Assembly (NCBI GenBank): GCA_964588705.1
Contig: CAZPQV010000047.1
Location: 1 to 18,020, forward strand
DNA from: CAZPQV01 sp964588705
GTDB taxonomy: Bacteria; Bacteroidota; Bacteroidia; Flavobacteriales; Weeksellaceae
Direction: 5' to 3'
Length of the DNA: 18,020 nucleotides
Shown: positions 6,934 through 13,842 of the stretch, piece by piece
Layout of the letters: each line of letters starts with the position of its first letter
How positions within the stretch are numbered: position 1 is the stretch's first letter
Made by a program: the position numbers and the translations under genes
Notes under the pieces: generated by a model
Databases searched by the model: none
What the model was told of the DNA's origin: nothing
The model's input: only the letters and a program-made list of their open reading frames with translations

Positions 6934-7293
6934 ATGAAAACAATCTTAAAATCAGGATTTACATTCCTGTTCATATTCTTAGCAGCAAACTTTAATGCTC
7001 AGGTAAAAAATGCTAAAACCGAAACAGCAAAAGTTTACGGAAACTGTGGCATGTGTAAATCGACCATCGAAAAAGCCATCAACAAAAAAGATATTGTTGA
7101 AGCAGACTGGAACAAAGACACAAAAATCCTAACCCTCACTTACGACTCTAAAAAAACTTCGAAAAAAGAAATTTTGAAGAAAGTAGCAGAAGTTGGTTAT
7201 GATAATGAAATGTATATTGCTCCGGCCTCAGCATACGAAAAACTGCATTCCTGCTGCCAGTACGACCGTCCGAACTTAACTCCTAAACAGTAA
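6934..7293 (+). CDS. Secreted heavy-metal-associated (HMA) domain protein
   Basis: A 119-residue protein with a signal peptide (cleavage near FNAQ, residue 23) and a single HMA domain. The metal loop is GNCGMCKSTIE with Cys38 and Cys41, followed by the beta-alpha-beta pattern of CopZ/Atx1-like chaperones (VEADWNKDTKILTLTYD, then a GYDNEMY helix end). Unlike ordinary HMA domains it has an added C-terminal LHSCCQYDRP segment with Cys107-Cys108. The same arrangement recurs twice in the next gene, which starts eight bases after this stop, so the two are co-transcribed. It probably carries a soft metal such as copper in the periplasm and hands it to, or accepts it from, the receptor. Metal identity is not proven by sequence. 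Confidence 0.88.
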   Translation: MKTILKSGFTFLFIFLAANFNAQVKNAKTETAKVYGNCGMCKSTIEKAINKKDIVEADWNKDTKILTLTYDSKKTSKKEILKKVAEVGYDNEMYIAPASAYEKLHSCCQYDRPNLTPKQ

Positions 7294-7301
7294 TTTTAGC
7301 G

Positions 7302-9977
7302 ATGAAAAGTTTTATTAAACAATTATACCTGTTAAGCGCACTGCTTTTCAGTGTAGGGATGTTCGCGCAAACACTCTCCCAGGAAGATTTTCTTGTAAAA
7401 GGAGAATGCAGCATGTGTAAAGACAGAATTGAAGCAACGGCAAAAAAATCGGGAGCAAAAACTGCGGTTTGGAACGCCGGAACACAAACCCTTTCCGTAA
7501 GCTACGACCAAGGAAAAACTTCAGCAGAAAAAATCCTGAAAGATATTGCGGCAGTTGGTCATGATAACGAAATGTTTACCGCATCCGATGAAGTTTACAA
7601 TAATCTACCGGGATGCTGTTTATATGCGCGGGAACCTTCTTTCCTAAAAACAAAAACAGAAAGTACTGGTGAAGCAACAGTTAAAAAAGATTACTTCGTA
7701 AAGGGAAACTGCACCATGTGCGAAGAACGTATTGAAACCGCTGCGAAAAGCATGGGCGCAACCAACGTGGTTTGGAATGCTCCTTCTCAAAAACTTTCAT
7801 TTGATTTTGATGAATCGACAACTTCTGTAGAAAAAATTCTTCAGAAAATCGCTGATGTTGGTCACGACAATGAAATGTTCAAAGCATCTGACGAGGTTTA
7901 CAAAAACCTTCCGGCATGTTGTCTTTATCCACGAGACACTCCTTTTGAGGCTCCAAATCCAAAGGTGCACGTGGACAATGCTCCGGCAAAGCCAAAAGCC
8001 AATGCAAGAGAACACGCCGATCATATAGACAAAACCATTGAAGGCGTTACCGTAACAAAAGCAATGGGCGCTACGGCCATCGATAAAAAAGGTGCCGGAC
8101 TGACCTTCAATATCGGCCAGAAAGAATTGCTGAAAGCAGCCTGCTGCAACCTTTCTGAAAGTTTCGAAACCAATGCTACAGTAGATGTTTCATACAGCAA
8201 CGCTGTAACGGGAACTAAGCAGCTGAAAATGCTTGGACTTGACCAAAAATACACTTCTTTAACCAAGGAACTCCTCCCTGAAATCCGTGGCTTGGCATCT
8301 GCTTATGGTTTGAACTTCATTCCGGGGAGATGGATTGGCGGAATTCAGCTGACGAAAGGGGGAAGCACCGTTACCAACGGATACGAAAGCATCACAGGAC
8401 AGATTAATACAGAGCTTTTGAAATTCAATAAAGATCCTGAATCTACCCTGAACATTTTCGCCGACAACAACGGAAGAACCGAAGCTAACGTTACAAATGT
8501 TTCCTCTTTAACGGAAAAATGGTCTCAATCTATTCTGCTTCACGGAAATGCCACTTTGAACAAAACAGATTCTAATGATGACGGTTTCCTGGATCAGCCA
8601 ACAGGTACACAACTTAATGCAACTTATTTACTGAATTATACAGATCTTGAAAATTCAGGATGGGGAACGCATTTTGGTATTAATTTCCTCAAAGACAGCA
8701 GAAATGCCGGACAAATGGATTTTGATAAAAGAAAAGATCAGAGTGAACAGAATGCTTATGGTGTTGGGATTGATATTTCGAGATTTCAGGTTTGGAACAA
8801 AACAGGCTACATTTTCGAAGGAAAACCTTATCAAAGTATCGGCTGGATGAATCAGTTTACCTATCATCAGCAGGACAGTTTCTTCGGATTCAGAGATTAT
8901 TTTGGAAAACAGAATACGTTTTATTCAAATTTAATCTTCGAAAGTATTTTTGGAAACACCAATCATAAATACAAAACGGGAGCAAGTTTCCTTTACGACA
9001 AATACGACGAAGATTATTTAACCCAAAACTATAAAAGAACCGAAACCGTTCCCGGATTATTCTTTGAATATACTTTAACCGGACTGAAATATACTTTGGT
9101 TGCCGGTGTTAGAACAGATTTCCACAATCTTGCAGGAACGCAGTTTACCCCAAGACTGAACTTTAAGTATGACATCAGCCCGAAAACCATCCTGAGACTT
9201 TCTGCAGGAAAAGGTTTCAGAACGGCTAACGTATTTGCTGAAAACCAAGCATACTTTGCATCAAACCGAGAAATTGAAATCGTAAACAATAATGGAGAAA
9301 TTTATGGTTTAAAACCGGAAATTGCCTGGAATTACGGAGCAAGCCTTCAGCAGGATTTCAAATTCTTTGGCAGAAACTCCACAATTATTGCAGATTTTTT
9401 CAGAACAGATTTTCAGGATCAGGTATTGGTAGATTTAGACCGCTCTCCTCAGAAACTGATGTTCTATAATTTAGACGGAAAATCTTGGGCAAACAGTTTG
9501 CAAACACAGTGGGATTTCACACCATTGAGAAACTTTGATGTAAGATTGGCTTATAAATATTACGACGTTCAGGCGGATTATGCCGATGGAAGAAAAGAAG
9601 TTCCGTTCATGGCTAAACACAGAGGTTTTGTAAACCTTGCTTATGCAACGACTAAAAATGACAAAGGTGGATTCTGGACCTTCGACACCACTCTGAATTT
9701 GGTCGGAAAACAAAGACTTCCAAATATGAACTCAAATCCTGTGGAATTCCAACTTCCGGAATATTCCGATTCTTATACGACATTGAACGCCCAGATTGCG
9801 AAAAACCTCAATGATAAAATAAGAATATATGCCGGAGGTGAAAACCTTACAAGCTATATGCAGGACAACCCGATTATTGATGCAAAAAATCCTTTCGGAA
9901 ATTACTTTGACGGAGGAATGGTTTTTGCACCGATAATGCCGGCAACGGTTTATGTAGGGCTTGATGTGAAGTTTTAA
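7302..9977 (+). CDS. TonB-dependent receptor with two N-terminal HMA modules
   Basis: An 891-residue outer-membrane receptor. Order: signal peptide (to about residue 23); HMA module 1 with Cys36/Cys39 and Cys105-Cys106; HMA module 2 with Cys137/Cys140 and Cys206-Cys207; a Pro/Lys/Ala linker (about 210-240); the TonB plug (TIEGVTV through KGGSTVTNGYESITGQIN), which holds AACCNLSESFETN with Cys281-Cys282; then a 22-strand-type barrel ending in the aromatic VYVGLDVKF. Many receptors of this phylum have a carboxypeptidase-regulatory-like domain in front of the plug; here tandem HMA modules hold that place. TonB receptors import scarce ligands using proton-motive force; the HMA modules and neighbours point to copper or another soft metal. 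It is the last gene of the cluster. No TonB box was identified with confidence. Uptake of free metal versus a metallophore is open. Confidence 0.92.
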   Translation: MKSFIKQLYLLSALLFSVGMFAQTLSQEDFLVKGECSMCKDRIEATAKKSGAKTAVWNAGTQTLSVSYDQGKTSAEKILKDIAAVGHDNEMFTASDEVYNNLPGCCLYAREPSFLKTKTESTGEATVKKDYFVKGNCTMCEERIETAAKSMGATNVVWNAPSQKLSFDFDESTTSVEKILQKIADVGHDNEMFKASDEVYKNLPACCLYPRDTPFEAPNPKVHVDNAPAKPKANAREHADHIDKTIEGVTVTKAMGATAIDKKGAGLTFNIGQKELLKAACCNLSESFETNATVDVSYSNAVTGTKQLKMLGLDQKYTSLTKELLPEIRGLASAYGLNFIPGRWIGGIQLTKGGSTVTNGYESITGQINTELLKFNKDPESTLNIFADNNGRTEANVTNVSSLTEKWSQSILLHGNATLNKTDSNDDGFLDQPTGTQLNATYLLNYTDLENSGWGTHFGINFLKDSRNAGQMDFDKRKDQSEQNAYGVGIDISRFQVWNKTGYIFEGKPYQSIGWMNQFTYHQQDSFFGFRDYFGKQNTFYSNLIFESIFGNTNHKYKTGASFLYDKYDEDYLTQNYKRTETVPGLFFEYTLTGLKYTLVAGVRTDFHNLAGTQFTPRLNFKYDISPKTILRLSAGKGFRTANVFAENQAYFASNREIEIVNNNGEIYGLKPEIAWNYGASLQQDFKFFGRNSTIIADFFRTDFQDQVLVDLDRSPQKLMFYNLDGKSWANSLQTQWDFTPLRNFDVRLAYKYYDVQADYADGRKEVPFMAKHRGFVNLAYATTKNDKGGFWTFDTTLNLVGKQRLPNMNSNPVEFQLPEYSDSYTTLNAQIAKNLNDKIRIYAGGENLTSYMQDNPIIDAKNPFGNYFDGGMVFAPIMPATVYVGLDVKF

Positions 9978-10090
9978 AAAGTCAGAAGTTTTCTGAATTG
10001 GTTTTTAAATAAAAAGATCTGAATTTTCTTAAATTCTTAATGGTGAGATTTCAAACATTAAGGAATTAAGATTCATTAAGGTAAATTGAT

Positions 10091-10129
10091 AAAGGAGTGC
10101 AATATAAATTTGTGCTCCTTTTGTTTTAA
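10091..10129 (+). terminator. Terminator-like hairpin in repeat unit A
   Basis: AAAGGAGTGCA (10091-10101) pairs with TGTGCTCCTTT (10111-10121) using two G-U pairs, followed by a T-rich tract. The G-U pairs form only in plus-strand RNA, so it should serve the receptor transcript ending at 9977. Confidence 0.65.
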
Positions 10130-10228
10130 TAGTTTTCTCTAATTAATTGTAATCATGCCTTAATTTTGTTAATTTCTTATTGGTAAGTTTTTAAGCATTA
10201 AGGATTAGGTTCATTAAGGTAAATTGAC

Positions 10229-10267
10229 AAAGGAGTGCAATATAAATTTGTGCTCCTTTTGTTTTAA
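10229..10267 (+). terminator. Terminator-like hairpin in repeat unit B
   Basis: This copy is identical in stem and loop to the hairpin at 10091 (arms 10229-10239 and 10249-10259), produced by the 138-bp duplication. It is probably a backup terminator for plus-strand transcription. Confidence 0.6.
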
Positions 10268-10375
10268 TAGTTTTCTCTAATTAATTGTAATCATGCCTTA
10301 ATTTTGTTAATTTCTTATTGGTGAGTTTTTAAGCATTAAGGATTAGGTTCATTAAAATTCCTGCTTATTTTATAA

Positions 10376-10415
10376 ATACAAAAGGAGCGCAAACTTGGTT
10401 CGCGCTCCTTTCATT
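10376..10415 (-). terminator. Terminator of the L,D-transpeptidase-like gene, possibly bidirectional
   Basis: AAAGGAGCGC (10381-10390) pairs perfectly with GCGCTCCTTT (10402-10411), and the stem can extend inward with one mismatch. On the minus strand it is followed by TTTTGTATTT, 23 bases past the stop at 10435. It shares the GGAG/CTCC core with the repeat hairpins but has Watson-Crick pairs in place of the G-U pairs, so it folds on both strands. Confidence 0.75.
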
Positions 10416-10434
10416 TCAATCATTTATTTAATTA

Positions 10435-11196
10435 CTAAGCATTTAGCCATTTCGAAGTGTTCAGATAGTTCTCGTCCGGATAATAAATGAACAGAACATT
10501 CTTTCCTTTTATGGTGTTGATGATTGGTTCTGCCAATGCTCTTGGCACTGCAGGACATCCCCAACTTCTCCCAATTCTTTTGTGTTGTGCTGCGAAGGTT
10601 TCACTTACATAATCTGCACCGTGCATCACAATTGCTCTCTGCAAAGCAGCATCGTTATAGCCTGCATCCATTCCCAACAACCTTAGCGAATAACCGTTTT
10701 CACCGGTATAAGTGACATCGGTAACGTAAAAACCTAAACTGCTCTGATAAGAGCTTTCGATATTCGAAAATTTCGTTGCAAATTCTTCTCCCGTATTTTT
10801 TCCGTGCGCTACCAAAGAATTAAAAAGGATTTCACCGGATTCGGTATCTATCACCCATAGTCTTTTGGTATTGGACGAAAGTGAGAAATCTGCAACTGTA
10901 AGAAGTTTTGTATTTTTATCAATCTTTCCGGCTGCTTTCAAGTTGTTGAAACCTGTAAATGCCTTTTCAAAAACCTCATAATTCAGTTTATTAATATTTG
11001 AAAAATCGATCTTTTGATAAAGGGTTTCTGCGGCGGAAAGTGTTTTTATTTCGTTTTCGGGAAGTGTTGTTGCTTTCTTTTCAGTACTTTTTTCTACAAT
11101 ATATTTTGGTTCGGTATTGTTTACTGTTTTATCAATCGTAATGTACGACGTGGTTACAGTAAATATTACCGAAAGCGCTAAAACTAATTTCTTCAT
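10435..11196 (-). CDS. L,D-transpeptidase catalytic-domain protein (YkuD_2 type)
   Basis: A 253-residue protein with an N-terminal signal or anchor segment (MKKLVLALSVIFTVTTSYI), then a low-complexity Lys/Thr/Glu linker and a YkuD_2-like domain from about residue 65. Catalytic landmarks are MHGADYVS (His192) and RSWGCPAVP (Arg210, Cys214), the HG...SxGC signature of L,D-transpeptidase-like cysteine enzymes. KRLWVIDTESGEILF and VAHGKNTG are typical of the family core. Such proteins are expected to cross-link or otherwise modify peptidoglycan in the periplasm, though I know of no firm activity for this subfamily. The gene is transcribed alone: it has its own -7 box at 11229-11236, and a hairpin terminator follows. 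The start is at the only Met before the signal peptide. Confidence 0.88.
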   Translation of the reverse strand: MKKLVLALSVIFTVTTSYITIDKTVNNTEPKYIVEKSTEKKATTLPENEIKTLSAAETLYQKIDFSNINKLNYEVFEKAFTGFNNLKAAGKIDKNTKLLTVADFSLSSNTKRLWVIDTESGEILFNSLVAHGKNTGEEFATKFSNIESSYQSSLGFYVTDVTYTGENGYSLRLLGMDAGYNDAALQRAIVMHGADYVSETFAAQHKRIGRSWGCPAVPRALAEPIINTIKGKNVLFIYYPDENYLNTSKWLNA

Positions 11197-11228
11197 CTAA
11201 TATATTATGTTAACTTGATTTGAAGGTG

Positions 11229-11236
11229 CAAATTTA
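11229..11236 (-). promoter_or_regulatory. -7 box of the L,D-transpeptidase-like gene
   Basis: The minus strand reads TAAATTTG, an exact consensus match 32 bases upstream of the ATG at 11196. A TTG at 11254-11252 lies 15 bases further upstream, shorter than the usual spacing. Confidence 0.5.
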
Positions 11237-11342
11237 TAAAAACATAATAATCAATCGGTTAAAATAAAAAAGTTTAACTCAATTTAAGAATATTTAACTT
11301 TTACCGGATTATAGAAAATATATGAAATCTATGACGAATTTA

Positions 11343-11870
11343 TTACGGTTTCTCTTCCGGAACGAAATGTAAACTCACCGAATTCATACAATAACGCATA
11401 CCTGTTGGTTCCGGCCCATCGTTGAAAACGTGTCCCAAATGTGAACTGCATCTTTTGCAAACCACTTCTATTCTCTCCATACCGTGCGAAGTATCTCTTT
11501 TGTAGGCCACTCCATTTTTGTCGGCTTCAAAAAAGCTTGGCCATCCACAGGTTGAAGCAAACTTCTGGTCACTCTTAAAAAGATGATTTCCACAGGCAGC
11601 GCAGTAATATTCGCCAAGTTCATCAAATTCATTGTATTTTCCGGTGTGCGGGCGTTCGGTTCCCTGCTGGCGCGCGATATAGTAAAGTTCCGGAGAAAGG
11701 TGTTTTTGCCATTCTTCATTTGATATGGTTACTTTCCCCGTATCGGTTGTAGAGAAGTATGGATTATTTTTTGATGTATTGTTTTCCATTGTGGTAGATT
11801 TTAAAGGTTGATGATTCTGCGAGCATCCTTGCAGAAACAAAAAAATAAATATGAGATTGAAAAATTTCAT
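11343..11870 (-). CDS. msrB: Peptide-methionine (R)-S-oxide reductase, lipoprotein form
   Basis: Reduces methionine-R-sulfoxide in oxidised proteins. At 175 residues it is longer than cytosolic MsrB because it begins with a lipoprotein signal ending LQGC (Cys16), which places it in the envelope. The MsrB domain starts near residue 50 (ISNEEWQKHLSPELYYIAR) and has both zinc CxxC pairs (Cys90/Cys93 in YYCAACG, Cys138/Cys141 in VCKRCSSHLGH), the GWPSFF motif with Cys108 just before it, and the catalytic Cys161 in RYCMNSVSL. Nothing essential is missing. No msrA is fused or adjacent. It is expressed from one half of a divergent promoter shared with the DUF445 gene. An internal Met28 could start a shorter form, but the lipobox supports the longer start. 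Confidence 0.94.
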   Translation of the reverse strand: MKFFNLIFIFLFLQGCSQNHQPLKSTTMENNTSKNNPYFSTTDTGKVTISNEEWQKHLSPELYYIARQQGTERPHTGKYNEFDELGEYYCAACGNHLFKSDQKFASTCGWPSFFEADKNGVAYKRDTSHGMERIEVVCKRCSSHLGHVFNDGPEPTGMRYCMNSVSLHFVPEEKP

Positions 11871-11905
11871 CTGATTATGAAATGCTGAAACAAATCAACA
11901 CCATT

Positions 11906-11922
11906 CAAATTTAATAAATTTG
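11906..11922. promoter_or_regulatory. Palindromic back-to-back -7 boxes for msrB and the DUF445 gene
   Basis: The 58-bp divergent gap contains CAAATTTAATAAATTTG. This is TAAATTTG on the minus strand (11913-11906) and TAAATTTG on the plus strand (11915-11922), separated by A11914 alone. Both match the -7 consensus exactly. The plus-strand box ends six bases before the ATG at 11929, while msrB gets a leader of about 30 bases. Confidence 0.55.
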
Positions 11923-11928
11923 CAATAA

Positions 11929-13173
11929 ATGAATGACGAACTGAAAAGGAGGCAACTCCGGAAATATAAAACTTTTGCGACAGGACTTTTTGTTTTGATG
12001 GCGGTAATATTCATCGTTACAACCATCATCCAGAAAACCAATTCATCGCACTGGATTGGTTATGTCCGGGCATTTTCGGAAGCAGCGATGGTTGGTGCGC
12101 TTGCAGACTGGTTTGCGGTTACGGCACTTTTCCATCATCCTTTGGGACTTAAAATTCCTCACACAAATCTCATCCAAAACAAGAAAGAGCAGATTGGTGA
12201 CAATCTCGGAAGTTTTGTGGTATCTAATTTTCTGGCACCTAAAAACATCCGCCCTTATATTCTGAAATTAAAAGTTTCACATTTCGTCGGTGACTGGCTT
12301 TCCAAAGAGAGAAACCAGGAATTGTTGATTAATGAAACATCGGTAATTATTTTGGATATTCTTCAGAAACTTGATGATAAAGCGGTTGTAAATTTCATTA
12401 AAAACAAATCGAAAGAAATGACCGATGAAGTAAAGATCAACCGTATTGTGGGTAACGGACTCGATTATTTGCTGGAGAAAAACGACCATCAGCGCGTGAT
12501 TACTTCGCTTTCGAAACAGATAAAAGATTATGTTCTGAACAATCAGGAAGTTGTAAGAGAACGGGTGAAAAAAGAAAGTTTCGCACTGATTCCTAAATTT
12601 GTGGATGATGCGATTGCCGATAAAATCACGAAAGGTCTTTCCAATTATTTTGATGAGGTTGAAAATAATCCGGAACATTCACTCAGAAAAGAAATGACCG
12701 AAAAACTGTTTGCTTTCTCTGAAGAATTAAAAGCAAACGGAAAATGGGAAGAAGAATTCAACAGCATCAAACAAAACTTTCTGAAAGAAGAAAAACTGGA
12801 GCAATATTCCCACGACATCTGGAATTCCATCAAAAAATCTCTTACCAAAGAACTTGAGTCTGAGCATTCGGCAATGAAAAATTATATCCGTAAAAACATT
12901 TCAGAACTGTCATACAATCTTCAGAACGACGAAAAACTTCAATACAAAATCGATCACTGGATTCGCGTTACGGCTTACAAATATATTCTAAAAAACACAC
13001 ACCAATTTGGCGATTTAATCAGTTCTACTGTTGGCGATTGGGAAGGAAAGGAACTCAGCAACAAGTTGGAGCTTGAGGTTGGAAAAGACCTACAATTCAT
13101 TCGTGTAAACGGAACTTTGGTTGGCGGTTTAGTTGGTTTGATTATTTATACGATTGCGAATTTTTTTATTTGA
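11929..13173 (+). CDS. DUF445 family membrane protein (YjiN-like)
   Basis: A 414-residue protein with one N-terminal membrane segment (about residues 16-34), the conserved DUF445 block SEAAMVGALADWFAVTALF followed by HHPLGLKIPHT (50-79), a long charged helical middle of roughly 300 residues with likely coiled coils, and a second membrane segment at the extreme C-terminus (about 393-412, GGLVGLIIYTIANFF). Both ends would be membrane-anchored with the helical part on one side. The length fits the family. Biochemical function is unknown. The ATG at 11929 lies just past the -7 box, so the mRNA would be nearly leaderless; an alternative in-frame start is not obvious before the membrane segment. 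Confidence 0.88.
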   Translation: MNDELKRRQLRKYKTFATGLFVLMAVIFIVTTIIQKTNSSHWIGYVRAFSEAAMVGALADWFAVTALFHHPLGLKIPHTNLIQNKKEQIGDNLGSFVVSNFLAPKNIRPYILKLKVSHFVGDWLSKERNQELLINETSVIILDILQKLDDKAVVNFIKNKSKEMTDEVKINRIVGNGLDYLLEKNDHQRVITSLSKQIKDYVLNNQEVVRERVKKESFALIPKFVDDAIADKITKGLSNYFDEVENNPEHSLRKEMTEKLFAFSEELKANGKWEEEFNSIKQNFLKEEKLEQYSHDIWNSIKKSLTKELESEHSAMKNYIRKNISELSYNLQNDEKLQYKIDHWIRVTAYKYILKNTHQFGDLISSTVGDWEGKELSNKLELEVGKDLQFIRVNGTLVGGLVGLIIYTIANFFI

Positions 13174-13216
13174 TTGCATCAAGTTTTTATATAGTTTTAC
13201 CGAAAGAAAACTAACT

Positions 13217-13734
13217 ATGAAAAAACTTTTATTCTTGTTTCTGATTTGCAATTTTACTCTTAGTTTTGCACAGGAAAACAATCAGGATATTTCTCTGATT
13301 ACCAAAGGAAAATACACATTTGAGCAGAATGGCTAACAATATAAACTGAAAGAATACGGGAAAGTTTTCAATAATCAGGAAGCCAGAGATTACGTAAAGA
13401 AGGCAAGGAAAAACAAAACAACAGCTCAGATTTGGCTGTTACAGGAGGTGCTACAATCGGTGCAAGTTTGCCAATGATGCTAAGAAAGAAAAAAGAAGGA
13501 ATAATTCTCGACATCCCTGGAAATCCTGTTTACGGACAAATTGACGGACCGTATGGTTACGATTATGCGATAGCTGGCGCCGTATTAATTGGTAGTGCAA
13601 TTCCCTTTGCATTAGCAACAAAAAAGAATGTACAAAAAGCAATAGATATCGAAAACGGAAAAGACATTACTTTAAAACCATATTTTAAATTAGAAAACTC
13701 CCGAAACGGTATAGCATTAAGTTATAATTTTTAA
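13217..13734 (+). pseudogene. Broken gene for a small exported protein
   Basis: The frame starts at 13217 with a clear signal peptide (MKKLLFLFLICNFTLSFAQ) but meets TAA at 13334-13336, where related proteins as I recall them have a lysine (NGKQY-like context; AAA to TAA). Coding sense continues in the same frame (QYKLKEYGKVFNNQEARDYV...) until the T run at 13431-13433, where adding one T joins it to the second frame: AQI-LAVTGGATIGASLPMM. That frame runs on through two Gly/Ala-rich hydrophobic stretches to a C-terminus NGIALSYNF. The rebuilt protein would have 172 residues. I do not recognise a function; it looks like a small envelope protein family. Both lesions could be real decay, and the T-run lesion could be a sequencing error. 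A good terminator follows. Confidence 0.8.
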
Positions 13735-13762
13735 AGTTTTAATTCAGAATAATATACAACTG

Positions 13763-13798
13763 AACCCAACATAATACTGTTGGGTTTTTAATTTTTTA
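13763..13798 (+). terminator. Rho-independent terminator after the broken small gene
   Basis: AACCCAACA (13763-13771) pairs perfectly with TGTTGGGTT (13778-13786) around a six-base loop, followed by T-rich sequence. It insulates glyS from upstream transcription. Confidence 0.9.
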
Positions 13799-13815
13799 AT
13801 CCCTGATAAATTCCT

Positions 13816-13823
13816 TAATTTTG
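13816..13823 (+). promoter_or_regulatory. -7 box of glyS
   Basis: TAATTTTG matches TAnnTTTG exactly, 19 bases before the ATG at 13843 and just after the upstream terminator. Confidence 0.5.
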
Positions 13824-13842
13824 CGCTTTTAATAAAAGAATT

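Larger units (their letters stand above)
10073..10348. repeat. Two tandem 138-bp direct repeats
   Basis: Units 10073-10210 and 10211-10348 differ at only two positions (T10090/C10228 and A10185/G10323). A diverged relative of the unit's end precedes them (about 10028-10072), and unit B runs a few bases (to about 10355) into a shared start before diverging into the third hairpin. Each unit contains one terminator-like hairpin and two CATTAAGG octamers. The near-identity implies recent duplication or gene conversion. Confidence 0.95.
9978..10434. other. 457-bp convergent intergenic region made of repeats and terminators
   Basis: No coding signal is seen. The region separates the receptor (plus) from the L,D-transpeptidase-like gene (minus). 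It holds a degenerate repeat copy (about 10028-10072), two near-identical 138-bp units, a partial third copy, and three hairpins with GGAG/CTCC stems, described separately. Confidence 0.8.

Noticed and set aside
10161..10168. TAATTTTG -7-like boxes inside each 138-bp repeat (also 10299-10306)
   Set aside because: There is no gene downstream and no -33 element at a normal distance; such octamers arise easily in this AT-rich DNA.
10073..10348. CRISPR-like or IS-related array
   Set aside because: Units are 138 bp, contiguous without variable spacers, contain no coding sequence or terminal inverted repeats, and are better read as duplicated terminator DNA.
13425..13440. Programmed frameshift in the small broken gene
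   Set aside because: There is no slippery heptamer with a downstream structure, and an additional in-frame stop lies upstream at 13334, so frameshifting alone would not rescue it.
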